DNA from: Hoeflea algicola
Lineage (GTDB): Bacteria; Pseudomonadota; Alphaproteobacteria; Rhizobiales; Rhizobiaceae
Direction: 5' to 3'
Length of the DNA: 64,000 nucleotides
NCBI RefSeq assembly: GCF_026619415.1
Contig: NZ_JAOVZR010000001.1
Coordinates: forward strand, 1,736,001-1,800,000
Translations under genes and position numbers: made by a program
Notes under the pieces: model-generated
What the model was told of the DNA's origin: nothing
Seen by the model: only the letters and a program-made list of their open reading frames with translations
Databases searched by the model: none
Shown here: one piece after another, positions 54,742-63,309 of the stretch
How the letters are laid out: every line of letters starts with the position of its first letter
Position numbering within the stretch: position 1 is the stretch's first letter

Positions 54742-56082
54742 ATGAAACGGATAGTATATAAGGAAATCCTGGATTTGGCTCAAGCTTACAAGAAAAACAG
54801 CATCAGCCTGCCCGGCGCGGTGGCAATGGGTACCGGTGTGATGATCGGGGCGGGCATCTTCGCACTGACCGGCCAGATCGCCGAACTTGCGGGGCCGCTG
54901 TTTCCGCTCTCGTTCATCGTCGGCGCGATCGTGACCACATTCAGCGCTTACACCTACATCAAGATGTCGAATGCCTATCCGTCTGCGGGCGGAGTCGGGA
55001 TGATCCTCAAAAAGGCTTACGGGCCGACGACGGTCGCGGCAGGCGCAGCACTCCTGATGGCGCTGTCGATGGTCATCGCCGAAAGTCTCGTCGCGCGCAC
55101 TTTCGGAACCTACACGCTCAGGGCTTTTGGGGGCGATCCGGACAGTATCCTCGTGCCGGTTCTCGGCGTCGGGCTGATCGTCTTCGCCTATCTCGTGAAC
55201 GTCTCGGGAAACCGTTCGGTCGGACTTCTGTCCATCCTCATGGCCGCGCTCAAGGTCGGCGGCATCGCGCTGTTTGGGGCCGCCGGTCTCTGGGCCAGTG
55301 GGACCACCTTAGAGGTGACCGGCGGGGATGCGGGCGCAACCGGCTTCGTGGCCTCTGTCGCGCTTTCGATCCTGGCGTTCAAGGGGTTTACGACGATCAC
55401 CAACAGCGGCGCGGAGGTCACCGACCCGCATCGCAACGTGGGCCGGGCCATTGTCCTGTCCATAGCATTCTGCGTGGTCGTCTATCTGCTCGTCGCCTTC
55501 GCAGTCGGCTCCAGTCTGCCGCTCGACCGGATCGTCGCGGCGAAGGACTATGCCCTCGCCGAAGCGGCCGAGCCGGCGCTTGGGCCGACTGGCTTCTACC
55601 TGACGGTGGCGCTTGCGCTGGTGGCCACGGCCTCCGGGCTGATCGCCAGCATCTTCGCGGTCTCACGGATGCTGGCCATGCTGACCGAGATGAAGATGAT
55701 CCCGCACAGCCATTTCGGCATGCCGGGCACGATCAAGGACCACACGCTGGTCTATACTGTGGTGATTGCGGGCATCTTGACGATCTTCTTCGATCTCAGC
55801 CGCATCGCCTCGCTCGGCGCTTTCTTCTACCTCGTGATGGACATCATCATTCACTGGGGAGTCTACAGACATCTCCGCCACGACATCGGTGCGCGGGGTT
55901 GGGTCCTGTTGACGGCGATTACGCTCGACGCTGTGGTTCTGAGCGCATTCGCGGCGATTAAGTGGCAGTTTGATCCGCTGATCGTCGTTCTTGCCTTCTT
56001 TGGCATGGCGGCGGTGTTCCTGTTCGAGGGCGTCTTTCTGGCCCGCAACCCCGTCAGCGAGGGCGATCATGATCGCTATTGA
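54742..56082 (+). CDS. APC-superfamily amino acid permease
   Basis: A 446-aa inner-membrane transporter with about 12 helices. It has the APC signature of helix 1 (AVAMGTGVMIGAGIFALTG) and the amphipathic segment ITNSGAEVTDPHRNVGRAIV of helix 6. It probably imports or exchanges an amino acid with protons or another solute. Start is uncertain (an ATG at 54673 is in frame); no strong ribosome site is visible. It follows the DsbA-like gene by about 130 bp on the same strand. Confidence 0.87.
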   Translation: MKRIVYKEILDLAQAYKKNSISLPGAVAMGTGVMIGAGIFALTGQIAELAGPLFPLSFIVGAIVTTFSAYTYIKMSNAYPSAGGVGMILKKAYGPTTVAAGAALLMALSMVIAESLVARTFGTYTLRAFGGDPDSILVPVLGVGLIVFAYLVNVSGNRSVGLLSILMAALKVGGIALFGAAGLWASGTTLEVTGGDAGATGFVASVALSILAFKGFTTITNSGAEVTDPHRNVGRAIVLSIAFCVVVYLLVAFAVGSSLPLDRIVAAKDYALAEAAEPALGPTGFYLTVALALVATASGLIASIFAVSRMLAMLTEMKMIPHSHFGMPGTIKDHTLVYTVVIAGILTIFFDLSRIASLGAFFYLVMDIIIHWGVYRHLRHDIGARGWVLLTAITLDAVVLSAFAAIKWQFDPLIVVLAFFGMAAVFLFEGVFLARNPVSEGDHDRY

Positions 56083-56412
56083 TCAAGGCTTAGGCTTCCT
56101 CCCTGGATGGTTGTGTTCGGCTACGTAAATTCACGTTGAAGTAAATCGGACGTCAGGAGCAGCGGCAAACTCGCCGACATCGGCTGATTGACTGGCATCC
56201 GCTCTATCCTCGATGGCTGTGCCGGAACGCGCGTCCTGCCGGGCGCAGCCAAGCCCCGCTGACGCGCTGTTCTGCAGGAAACGCCTCAAAATATTCTTGC
56301 CTAGACCAACCTGCGTCAGTGTAGGCCGGCAACGCCGGTGCGATGATTTGAGCAGTTCACGGGGTGTCCGGTGAACATGTCTCGTGCTCAACCACTCTGA
56401 AAGGAAAACACC
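56083..56412. other. Gene-free stretch before csbD-like gene
   Basis: 330 bp with no supportable gene. It must hold the promoter of the CsbD-like gene. I looked for a GGAAC-N16/17-CGTT (EcfG-type) promoter and did not find a convincing one. Confidence 0.5.
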
Positions 56413-56586
56413 ATGGATAAGGATCGGGTAATCGGTTCCGCGAAGGTCGTGAAAGGCAAGGTAAAAGTGGCCATCGGCAAGACCATCGGCGACGCGAAAC
56501 TCGAGACGCAAGGCGAGGCCGATAAGGCCGAGGGCAAAGTCCAGAATGCCGTCGGCGGCATCAAGGACACGGTCCGCGACGCCTGA
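56413..56586 (+). CDS. CsbD-family stress protein
   Basis: A 57-aa hydrophilic protein. The CsbD pattern is clear: MDKDRVIGSAKVVKGKVK, then GDAKLETQGEADKAEGKVQN. These proteins accumulate under general stress and stationary phase; molecular role unknown. GAAAGGAAAA precedes the ATG. It is the first of three short genes on this strand. Confidence 0.9.
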   Translation: MDKDRVIGSAKVVKGKVKVAIGKTIGDAKLETQGEADKAEGKVQNAVGGIKDTVRDA

Positions 56587-56689
56587 TGCAGGTCGCTGCA
56601 TTGTACGCGAAAAGCGCACCCAAGAACCAGCCTGTGGGGTACCACCCCCGGCGGCTTCTGAATTCGGGAAATCAGCGAGAAACAACGCG

Positions 56690-56824
56690 ATGCATCGGAA
56701 CTTTCTTCTCATCCTGATCGGGGTGCTCGCTGTCGTCGCGGTCGTTGCAGGCTATCGGTACTATCAGGAACGCCAGAGCGGCATCGAGATCAACGAGAAC
56801 GACATTTCCATCGACGGGAAATGA
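56690..56824 (+). CDS. 44-aa membrane peptide
   Basis: MHRNFLLILIGVLAVVAVVA forms a single transmembrane helix, followed by a short polar tail (GYRYYQERQSGIEINEN...). Small proteins of this shape with an IEINENGISI-like tail are common next to stress genes in alphaproteobacteria. The frame fits the gap between the CsbD-like and DUF3309 genes. Confidence 0.72.
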   Translation: MHRNFLLILIGVLAVVAVVAGYRYYQERQSGIEINENDISIDGK

Positions 56825-56921
56825 AATAATCGGCGTAGGCCACAGAACTGGCCGCGCGCCGCAGGCCTAAACGTCGGGACCTCTCGCAAGACGGGTGGCG
56901 CCCAACAACAGGAGAAGCACA

Positions 56922-57086
56922 ATGTCACTCGGCACAATCCTCGTCATTCTACTCATCATATTTCTGCTGGGCGGTTTCAGCGGACGCTTCGGCGGCTATG
57001 GCTACGGCTTCGGTCATGCCGGAGTCGGTGTGCTGGGCACAGTGCTGATCATCGTCGTCATATTGATGGTGCTCGGGCGCATCTGA
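56922..57086 (+). CDS. DUF3309 membrane peptide
   Basis: A 54-aa protein matching DUF3309: MSLGTILVILLIIFLLGGF, a Gly/Tyr-rich loop (RFGGYGYGFGHAG) and a second helix ending LMVLGRI. CAGGAGAAG precedes the ATG at 56922. The family is abundant in rhizobia and usually stress-linked; function unknown. Confidence 0.87.
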   Translation: MSLGTILVILLIIFLLGGFSGRFGGYGYGFGHAGVGVLGTVLIIVVILMVLGRI

Positions 57087-57111
57087 GCTTGATGGTGGCG
57101 CCTGATTATCG

Positions 57112-57837
57112 CTATTTGAGAAGCGGTCCGACTTGATCCAGATAGGTCGGATCGAACTCGGCGAATTCGGTCAGGCGATCATAGGCATCGAACGTGACGT
57201 ATCCCTCGCGAAACGTGACCATTCCCAATTCGCGCAGTTTTCTGAGCACCCGATTGACGTGGACTGCACTCAGCCCGAGCGCGTCGCCCAGAAGATATTG
57301 CGTCAGGGGACAAGCAAAACCAGCCTTGCTGCCTAAGCCTACAAGAGAAAGCCTGGCCCCGAGTTCCAGCAGGAAATGCGCCATCCGCTCGGCTGCATCG
57401 CGGCGCCCGATGTTCACCAGATGCTCGACCACCATAGCTTCGTCACGGGATGCGGCCCACAGGACTGCCGTAGCCAGCCGGGGAGTCCGCGCGAACGCGT
57501 CCAACAGATCAGTCATAAGAACCTCCGTTACCTCGATATCGGTGACCGGTTCGATGCTGTGATCCGAGATCTGCAACAACACGCTCCGCAACCCCAGAAA
57601 ATCGCCGGGGATCTGGAAATCGACAATCTGTCGCTGCCCATTCCGCAGGACCTTGTAGGAGTAGGCCCAGCCGGAAATGAGGATGTAAGCCGCCTGATCC
57701 GATTGCCCCTGATGCACAAGTTCGCGCGCGGCGACAAAGGTGCGGCGGCGCTTGTGCAAGCCTTCAAGCACGGAAAGTTCTGCACCCGACAAGGCAACGA
57801 AAGCGCCGAGCTTGCGGACCAGTGCTGTGTTTTCCAA
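57112..57837 (-). CDS. Crp/Fnr-family transcriptional regulator
   Basis: A 241-aa regulator with a cyclic-nucleotide-binding-like beta barrel (about 20-130) and a Crp-type helix-turn-helix (TQYLLGDALGLSAVHVNRVLRKL, about 180-205). It has no Fnr-type N-terminal cysteine cluster. The class resembles the alphaproteobacterial Crp/Fnr proteins near CsbD and stress genes. Convergent with the DUF3309 gene; divergent from the 78-aa gene. Confidence 0.9.
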   Translation of the reverse strand: MENTALVRKLGAFVALSGAELSVLEGLHKRRRTFVAARELVHQGQSDQAAYILISGWAYSYKVLRNGQRQIVDFQIPGDFLGLRSVLLQISDHSIEPVTDIEVTEVLMTDLLDAFARTPRLATAVLWAASRDEAMVVEHLVNIGRRDAAERMAHFLLELGARLSLVGLGSKAGFACPLTQYLLGDALGLSAVHVNRVLRKLRELGMVTFREGYVTFDAYDRLTEFAEFDPTYLDQVGPLLK

Positions 57838-57995
57838 ATGCTGACCAATCTTCGGGGCCAGCCAAATCCCTACGATGTAAATCTGACCGCTGACTGATGT
57901 CGATCAGCGCATTATAGCAGATATTTTGAGAGTTTGTCTCATGCGCCGCTCAGATTTCTTATGCAGGCGCGTGCACCAAGAAAGGTCACCACGGC

Positions 57996-58232
57996 ATGTC
58001 GGATCATGACACCCATTCAGGAATCGCGGCGCTTTCGATTTGCGAGGCGCTGCTTCTGGCGTTGAACGACGCTCAAGTCCTGCCGGAAAGCGAGATCATG
58101 GGCATTCTCAAGGACGCGGCGACCTCTCATGAGAACGCAGAAGGCACGGAGGCCGACCTCGAGATGCACGTGGCCGTGGCGACACTGATCAATAGCATCA
58201 TCGCCGGTGGAAACTCGGTTCGCAGACCGTGA
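57996..58232 (+). CDS. Small hypothetical protein
   Basis: A 78-aa acidic helical protein (MSDHDTHSGIAALSICEALLLALNDAQVLPE...), similar in pattern to small rhizobial proteins that lie next to Crp/Fnr regulators. No domain is recognised. Divergent from the Crp/Fnr gene, with a shared 158-bp promoter region. The next 304 bp (58233-58536) hold no gene I can support. Confidence 0.65.
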   Translation: MSDHDTHSGIAALSICEALLLALNDAQVLPESEIMGILKDAATSHENAEGTEADLEMHVAVATLINSIIAGGNSVRRP

Positions 58233-58535
58233 CGGGGCAATCCGCCCGCTCCAATGGTTAGGGACCTATAACGACGCGCAGCCCAAAACGGTTATTGGCA
58301 GAATTGCCCTGGCAAAAAGACCAAAGAAGGCCGCGTAACCCTCGCGCTTCGCCACAGATGCCTGCTCCTTCGGGCCGATACCAAGGTATCGAGTGGCAGC
58401 GTTTGTCGGTGGAACTCATATATTGCCATGCCCTTGGCCGAGGTGCGATTTGGCGCATAGCCGCCGTTGGTGCAATCTGCAGCGAAAGACCCCTTGCCGC
58501 CCGAAACCGCCAAATCCTCTTTGGCGCTCTCGGCC

Positions 58536-58812
58536 GAGGCTGTGTAAAAACAGGGTTCTGATGTAGAATCATCTCCGTATTTCGGAGGTGGCAATGGCAG
58601 GCTATATCGAAGGCATCAGCCGTGATTAGGGCACGCTGTTTCCAGATCGTCTTGAGGACTGGATCGACGAAGATCACCCCGTTCGAGTGATCGACGCATT
58701 CGTCGACGCCATGAACCTGGTGGGCGCTAGCCTCGGCCGCATGTTGCCTGCGCAAACTGGACGCCCCCTGTTATCACCCTTCGGTGTTGCTGAGGCTTTT
58801 CATCTACGGCTA
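58536..58812 (+). mobile_element. IS1182-family remnant
   Basis: The left end (GAGGCTGTGTAAAAAC) and first ~70 codons of an IS1182-type transposase starting at 58594 (MAGYIEGISRD). A TAG (58627-58629) stands where the family has Gln (DQGTLFP). The frame continues GTLFPDRLEDWIDEDHPVRV, then a frameshift follows TGRP (the expected GYHPSVLLRLFIYGY is in another frame). It ends where it meets the truncated SRAP gene. Confidence 0.8.
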
Positions 58813-58955
58813 CCGTCGTCTTCATCGCGAACGATCAACGCTGAGCAATCACGATAGAATTTGCCAGGCTCCAAATTACCCGCATGATTTACGACCGCTC
58901 TGGTGAATTCGAGGATCACTTGTGGCCCCATTGTGATGTTGTAAAGTTTGCACAT
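58813..58955 (-). pseudogene. SRAP/YedK-like peptidase, N-terminal fragment
   Basis: MCKLYNITMGPQVILEFTRA, then GNLEPGKFY and SALIVRDEDDG. This matches the start of SOS-response-associated peptidases, with the catalytic Cys2 present; these proteins crosslink to abasic sites in single-stranded DNA. Only about 48 residues remain; the gene is cut by the IS1182 remnant. GGGAGGA lies 6 bp before this ATG, favouring it over the ATG at 58961. Confidence 0.72.
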
Positions 58956-58961
58956 TGGCAT

Positions 58962-59354
58962 TCCTCCCCTGTCAGCTTTCCAAATAGTGCCAGCGGCCAG
59001 CATGACTCGTCCTGACGTTATCAAATTTTCGAGATAAGGCAGATTGGAAATGGAGTTTGAGTGGCATAGGGCAAAGCAAAAAAATAGCGTTCGCGAGCGC
59101 CTGCGCTGCAAAAGTGCATCCATGCCTTCGACCGTGGCACAAAATTTGAATCAGTTGGCTATGGATTACCAATTGGGATCGGTACAGAAAGATCGAAAAA
59201 TCGCTATATTCGTGGCGATCTCACATGTCTATCGAAGTCACACGCCATAAAGCCTTCAAACCCGTGTGACCCTGAGGTGACCCTATCGCGAGGATCACCG
59301 ACAGTTTCAAAAACCGGGGAAGCCATTATGCCCGCGTTTTCGTTAGGCAATTTA
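58962..59354. other. Gene-free stretch between SRAP fragment and tRNA-Lys
   Basis: About 390 bp with no supportable gene, integrase fragment or copy of the tRNA 3' end. If the accessory region entered at the tRNA, this is its proximal end. Confidence 0.5.
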
Positions 59355-59430
<76 letters not shown>

Positions 59431-59525
59431 CACCTGTTCCGACGAAGCGGAACGAAGGGGCGTATAGACCGGATAAACCGCCTTGTCCACACCGTTTTCA
59501 TGGAAATCGACGCATACGCGACAGA

Positions 59526-60461
59526 TCACCCCAATGGCGGTTCACAGCAGCAACCGCCCTCGGCAATCTTAACTGCCTGCCCGCCAATCCGGGCATGGGA
59601 AACCTCCGAATCGGCGCAATCTAGATGAAGATGAATCAGAGATGGCCGGCCCATTTCGACACCTTGCTCGATCACCAGCGCGTGGTTGCCGTCGAGCAAG
59701 CCGTCATAGAGATGGATTGCTCCCGACAACGCCGCCGCTGCCGACCCCGTTGCCGGATCCTCCACAATACCTTCGCCGGGCGCAAACATGCGGGCGTGGA
59801 ACGAGGCCGTATGGTTCATGCCGCCGCGGCAATAGATGTAGGGGTGGGCCAGTTGCCCGTCGCCCATCGGCGCCACCCGCTCCCAATCGGCGGCATGGCA
59901 TTCGGCCTTGGCTGCCGCCGCCTGGTCATGCACCGGCACCAGCACGAACGGTACGCCGGCGCTCCACAGTGACACCCGGTGGTTTTCGAACCCGATCTCC
60001 TGCGGGTCGAGCCCCAGCGCCATACCGATATCGGCGGGCTCGATTTCGACATTGAGACGCTGCGACAGCCGCGGCAGATCGAACTCGGCAAAACCGGCAT
60101 TGCCGGCGCTGATCCGCACCGCGCAACGCACAGCGCCAATCCCCTCCTCCAGCATCTTGACCATGTCGATGCCATTGGCCGGCGCCTTGCCGGCAAGCCT
60201 GCGGTCGGCCAGCGCGACCGCCGCCCCCACCGTCGGGTGGCCGGCAAACGGCAATTCGCGGCCGGGCGTGAAAATCCGCAGCCGCGCCGTATGCGCCGGG
60301 TTCTGCGGCGTTGTCACGAACACCGTCTCTGAGAGATTGAACTCTCGCGCAATCGACTGCATCTGGGCGTCGCTGAAATGATCCGCCTCAAACACCACCG
60401 CCAGGGGATTGCCGGCGAGCGCCGTTCCGGTGAAGACGTCATAGATTGCATATTCCGTCAT
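59526..60461 (-). CDS. PhzF-family isomerase/epimerase
   Basis: A 311-aa protein of the PhzF/DapF-like fold: TEYAIYDVFTGTALAGNPLAVV and the catalytic Glu in REFNLSETVFV near the N-terminus, with GEGIVEDPATGSAAAALSG near the C-terminus. Most members have unknown substrates; phenazine synthesis is not implied. The ATG at 60461 is preferred to 60491. Confidence 0.9.
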   Translation of the reverse strand: MTEYAIYDVFTGTALAGNPLAVVFEADHFSDAQMQSIAREFNLSETVFVTTPQNPAHTARLRIFTPGRELPFAGHPTVGAAVALADRRLAGKAPANGIDMVKMLEEGIGAVRCAVRISAGNAGFAEFDLPRLSQRLNVEIEPADIGMALGLDPQEIGFENHRVSLWSAGVPFVLVPVHDQAAAAKAECHAADWERVAPMGDGQLAHPYIYCRGGMNHTASFHARMFAPGEGIVEDPATGSAAAALSGAIHLYDGLLDGNHALVIEQGVEMGRPSLIHLHLDCADSEVSHARIGGQAVKIAEGGCCCEPPLG

Positions 60462-60527
60462 GCCACCGGCTACTCCTTGTATTTCGCGCAAGCCGACCTG
60501 CCTGCAACTCCGCGCATCCTATCCAAT

Positions 60528-61271
60528 TCAGCTTCCATGCCAAGCTGTGCCGATTTGGCGCGCGTCAAAATGAAACGCGAGCAGCGCCCGCATGTAGTCC
60601 GGCGCAGTCGGTCCGGCGTCGGCGGACGACCGCACCACCACCATTTCGTCGACCTCCTGCTCAGGCGACGTACGCACATGTTCGCACGCCCGCGCTACCA
60701 ATTGCGACGCCGTCTCGGCATAGCGGTAGCGCCGGAAAACCGACACCATTCGGCCGCACCGCCAGCACAACAGCCTCCCTTCCGCTTCCGCCTCCGTCAG
60801 ATCGAGCCCGGTCTCTTCGCGCGCCTCGCGGCGAATGCTGCCATCGATATCAAGCCGGTCGCCAAAGATATCCGACTGGTCGAGCGATCCCGCCGGCGAA
60901 CAGACCTTGCCGGCATTGGCGGTTTGCGCGGCCATCCGGATCAGCAGCATGGCACCATCGGCCGACAGGATCACCGCCGAGCCGAACAGATGCCAGGCAT
61001 CGGCCTCGGGCCGGGTCTTGAGCCAGTGCAGCAGTGCCGCATAGGGAACGCGGTGGCTGACCCCGGAAACCACGCCATGCTCGAATCTGAGGCCGCGGTG
61101 CAGCATCACCGTACCATTATATAGCCACGGTCGCTCGCGCTGTTCGCGCTGCCAATGCGCGTCCACCGCCTCGCCCTCGGCAACCAGCCAGGGATGCTCG
61201 GCCGGATCGACCTGCAGATGCACCGCGTCGAGGCTGAAGATCTGGTTCTCCGGCATATCCACGATCATCAA
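60528..61271 (-). CDS. NUDIX hydrolase
   Basis: A 247-aa protein with a Nudix box (REAREETGLDL, about residues 147-158). An N-terminal domain of about 80 residues precedes it (SLDAVHLQVDPAEHPWLVAEG). It should hydrolyse a nucleoside diphosphate derivative. Its start directly follows the stop of the endonuclease/phosphatase gene at 61272, so they are probably co-transcribed. Confidence 0.85.
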   Translation of the reverse strand: MMIVDMPENQIFSLDAVHLQVDPAEHPWLVAEGEAVDAHWQREQRERPWLYNGTVMLHRGLRFEHGVVSGVSHRVPYAALLHWLKTRPEADAWHLFGSAVILSADGAMLLIRMAAQTANAGKVCSPAGSLDQSDIFGDRLDIDGSIRREAREETGLDLTEAEAEGRLLCWRCGRMVSVFRRYRYAETASQLVARACEHVRTSPEQEVDEMVVVRSSADAGPTAPDYMRALLAFHFDARQIGTAWHGS

Positions 61272-62378
61272 TCAGACCATGTCGAAGGTCATCGCCACCG
61301 GGCAATGATCCGAGGCTTTGGGCCGATCCCAGCCGGTGCGCGGAAAGCGGACGACCTCTTGGCCGGCGGGAAACAGCGTCCGCCACGGCTGCCCGCTGCG
61401 AATGATGTCGGGCTTGCGGTCCCGGTTGGTGCGGGTTAGCGCCGGCGAAGCCAGTAGATAATCGAGCTGGCAAAGATGCCGCTCCTCGGGCCCGCGCGTG
61501 TGGTAGAGCGTCCAGCGATCCATTTCCGGCCGCCTCATCACCACGTTCTCGGTAAAGCCGTCGGCGGTCAACACCCGCACCGCGCCATCGTCTTCCTTGG
61601 CCGGCGTGAACTGGTAGCCCGTGCGGCGGTCGCCGGTGATCACTAGTTTTTCGGTGTAATCGTTGAAATCGCCAGCGATCACATAGCGCTTGCCGCCGCC
61701 ATCGACGCCAAACCGGTCGGAAATGATCTTGCGCACCGCCCCTGCTTCGGCCACCCGCACCGGCATGGTGAAACTGCGGCCATCGACCCCATCGCGCGGG
61801 CCGCCCATCGATTTGAAATGCACCACATAGATGGTCAGACGCTTGTTGCCGACCTTGATGTCGACCTCGAGACAATCGCGCTTGAGGATGCGGTCGTGCG
61901 GTTGCGCCAGTTCCTTGAGTTCGGGCACATAAAGCCCCGCCGCCTCGTAGGTCAGATGGGCGTGGCTGGTAACCTCGAGGATCTCGATCGGCGCGCCGTC
62001 GAGTGTTTTGTCGCGCGCCATCAGGGCCAGATTGATGCCGCGGCTGTCATTGCCGTCGACCAGCACCTTGTGGCGGTAGCCGTCGCCGATCATCTTGAAC
62101 AGATAACCATATTCGAACCGGTGCAGCGTATCGAGACTTTCGACTTCCTGCAGGCAGAGGATATCGGCATCGGCCTCGGCGATGGCCAGCGCGGTGAGTT
62201 GCCGGGTGTCATCGGTCAGCGACACCGCGCGCGCGATCTCGGCCTGACGGTACTGTGCCTCGGAGCTGAAATCATAGAGCTGCGATACCCGGTCCTGCCT
62301 CAACTCGTTGCGGTAGCCGGAAAAATCAAACCGGCTCATCAGGTTCTCGGCGTTGAAGGTGGCGATGCGAATGCTCAT
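61272..62378 (-). CDS. Endonuclease/exonuclease/phosphatase-family protein
   Basis: A 368-aa EEP-fold enzyme. Its motifs in order are IATFNAENLMS, ILCLQEVESL (metal Glu), NDSRGINLALMARD, YVVHFKSMGG (His), VIAGDFNDYTEK (Asp-Asn) and ASDHCPVAMTFD (Asp-His). It cleaves phosphodiesters or phosphomonoesters, substrate unknown. It forms a two-gene unit with the NUDIX gene downstream. Confidence 0.9.
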   Translation of the reverse strand: MSIRIATFNAENLMSRFDFSGYRNELRQDRVSQLYDFSSEAQYRQAEIARAVSLTDDTRQLTALAIAEADADILCLQEVESLDTLHRFEYGYLFKMIGDGYRHKVLVDGNDSRGINLALMARDKTLDGAPIEILEVTSHAHLTYEAAGLYVPELKELAQPHDRILKRDCLEVDIKVGNKRLTIYVVHFKSMGGPRDGVDGRSFTMPVRVAEAGAVRKIISDRFGVDGGGKRYVIAGDFNDYTEKLVITGDRRTGYQFTPAKEDDGAVRVLTADGFTENVVMRRPEMDRWTLYHTRGPEERHLCQLDYLLASPALTRTNRDRKPDIIRSGQPWRTLFPAGQEVVRFPRTGWDRPKASDHCPVAMTFDMV

Positions 62379-62514
62379 GCGGCGTCCTGGCTTGGGGTCC
62401 GGAGAATGCGGCCGGGCTGATTTGCGCCGGCGCCTGTGCTTCCGAACCTATTGCGCGGCCCGGGTCGATGCAATTGCCGCCAGGAATGAAACCACTGAGC
62501 CGACGCTGTGCCGC

Positions 62515-63123
62515 TCAGCGATCATTGATCAGCCCCAGCACCAGCCTTTGCACGGCACCGCCCTCACCCATTTCGACCCGGTCGAAATCGCGGCCGCGCT
62601 GCCGCTGCCAGTCCGACAATTGCTTGAGCCGGGCCTGCAACTGCGCCCGCACCTTGTTGCAATCGCCGTCATTGGCGGCGCTGAGCCCGATGCTTGCGGT
62701 CTCGATCTCGCGCACCATCTCGATGATGTATTGCCCGTGCACTTTTTCATGGGCGGCGAGCCCGTCGTAGAAATCCTTCCAGCGCGAGGCCACGTCCGAT
62801 GGCATCGTGCCGCGCGGCTTGGGCAGTGTGTAGGTGATGATCAGTTTCGGCCGCGCCGAGGCCAGCACGCAGCCGCCATCAGCCTGGTTCTGATAATCCC
62901 GCCGCCAGGTGAGCTTGAAGGTGGTGTGGGCAATGGTGCGCCGGTCACCGGCAATTACCGGGCCGTTGGCCCCGATCGACTGGTAGAGTTCCCGCCCCGA
63001 CTGGCCGCTGATGGAATAGGTTTTGACCTGCTCGACGGCCTCCCAGGCGAACGCCGGTGCCGACAGCGTGGCAATCCCCAACAGGGCTGTGGCGCAAACA
63101 ACGAGGCGGTAGACAAGGCGCAT
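62515..63123 (-). CDS. DUF922 family putative secreted zinc protease
   Basis: A 202-aa protein with a signal peptide (RLVVCATALLGIATLSAPAFA). A DUF922 domain has the zinc motif HEKVH in YDGLAAHEKVHGQYI. Expected to act in the periplasm. The ATG at 63123 is preferred to 63165 because it begins the signal peptide. Confidence 0.86.
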   Translation of the reverse strand: MRLVYRLVVCATALLGIATLSAPAFAWEAVEQVKTYSISGQSGRELYQSIGANGPVIAGDRRTIAHTTFKLTWRRDYQNQADGGCVLASARPKLIITYTLPKPRGTMPSDVASRWKDFYDGLAAHEKVHGQYIIEMVREIETASIGLSAANDGDCNKVRAQLQARLKQLSDWQRQRGRDFDRVEMGEGGAVQRLVLGLINDR

Positions 63124-63309
63124 TGAGAACTCCAGCTTTTTCGCTGCGGGCCTGGCCGCACTCAACCGACCGGTACCGCCTCCAAACGGGGCCGTCAGCG
63201 TTAAAACATCAACGCCACCGGCCCGGCGGTTGTTACGGCAAACTGCGACAAAACCATGTCGGATGCAAAGCGGGTGTACGCGTATCGGTAGCCACTTTCT
63301 GAAATGGCT

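Noticed and set aside
56131..56712. A 193-aa minus-strand frame over the CsbD-like gene
   Set aside because: It is antisense to the CsbD-like gene and intergenic DNA and resembles no family. The short plus-strand gene has a ribosome site and family match.
33677..58629. Amber codon reassignment as a genetic-code change
   Set aside because: TAG is a normal stop in the FitA-type antitoxin gene and elsewhere in the window, and the interrupted genes are in a decaying mobile region.
31881..59354. CRISPR array or classical defence system in the accessory region
   Set aside because: No regularly spaced direct repeats, cas genes, restriction-modification genes or retron-like msr/msd were seen. The only reverse transcriptase belongs to a group II intron.
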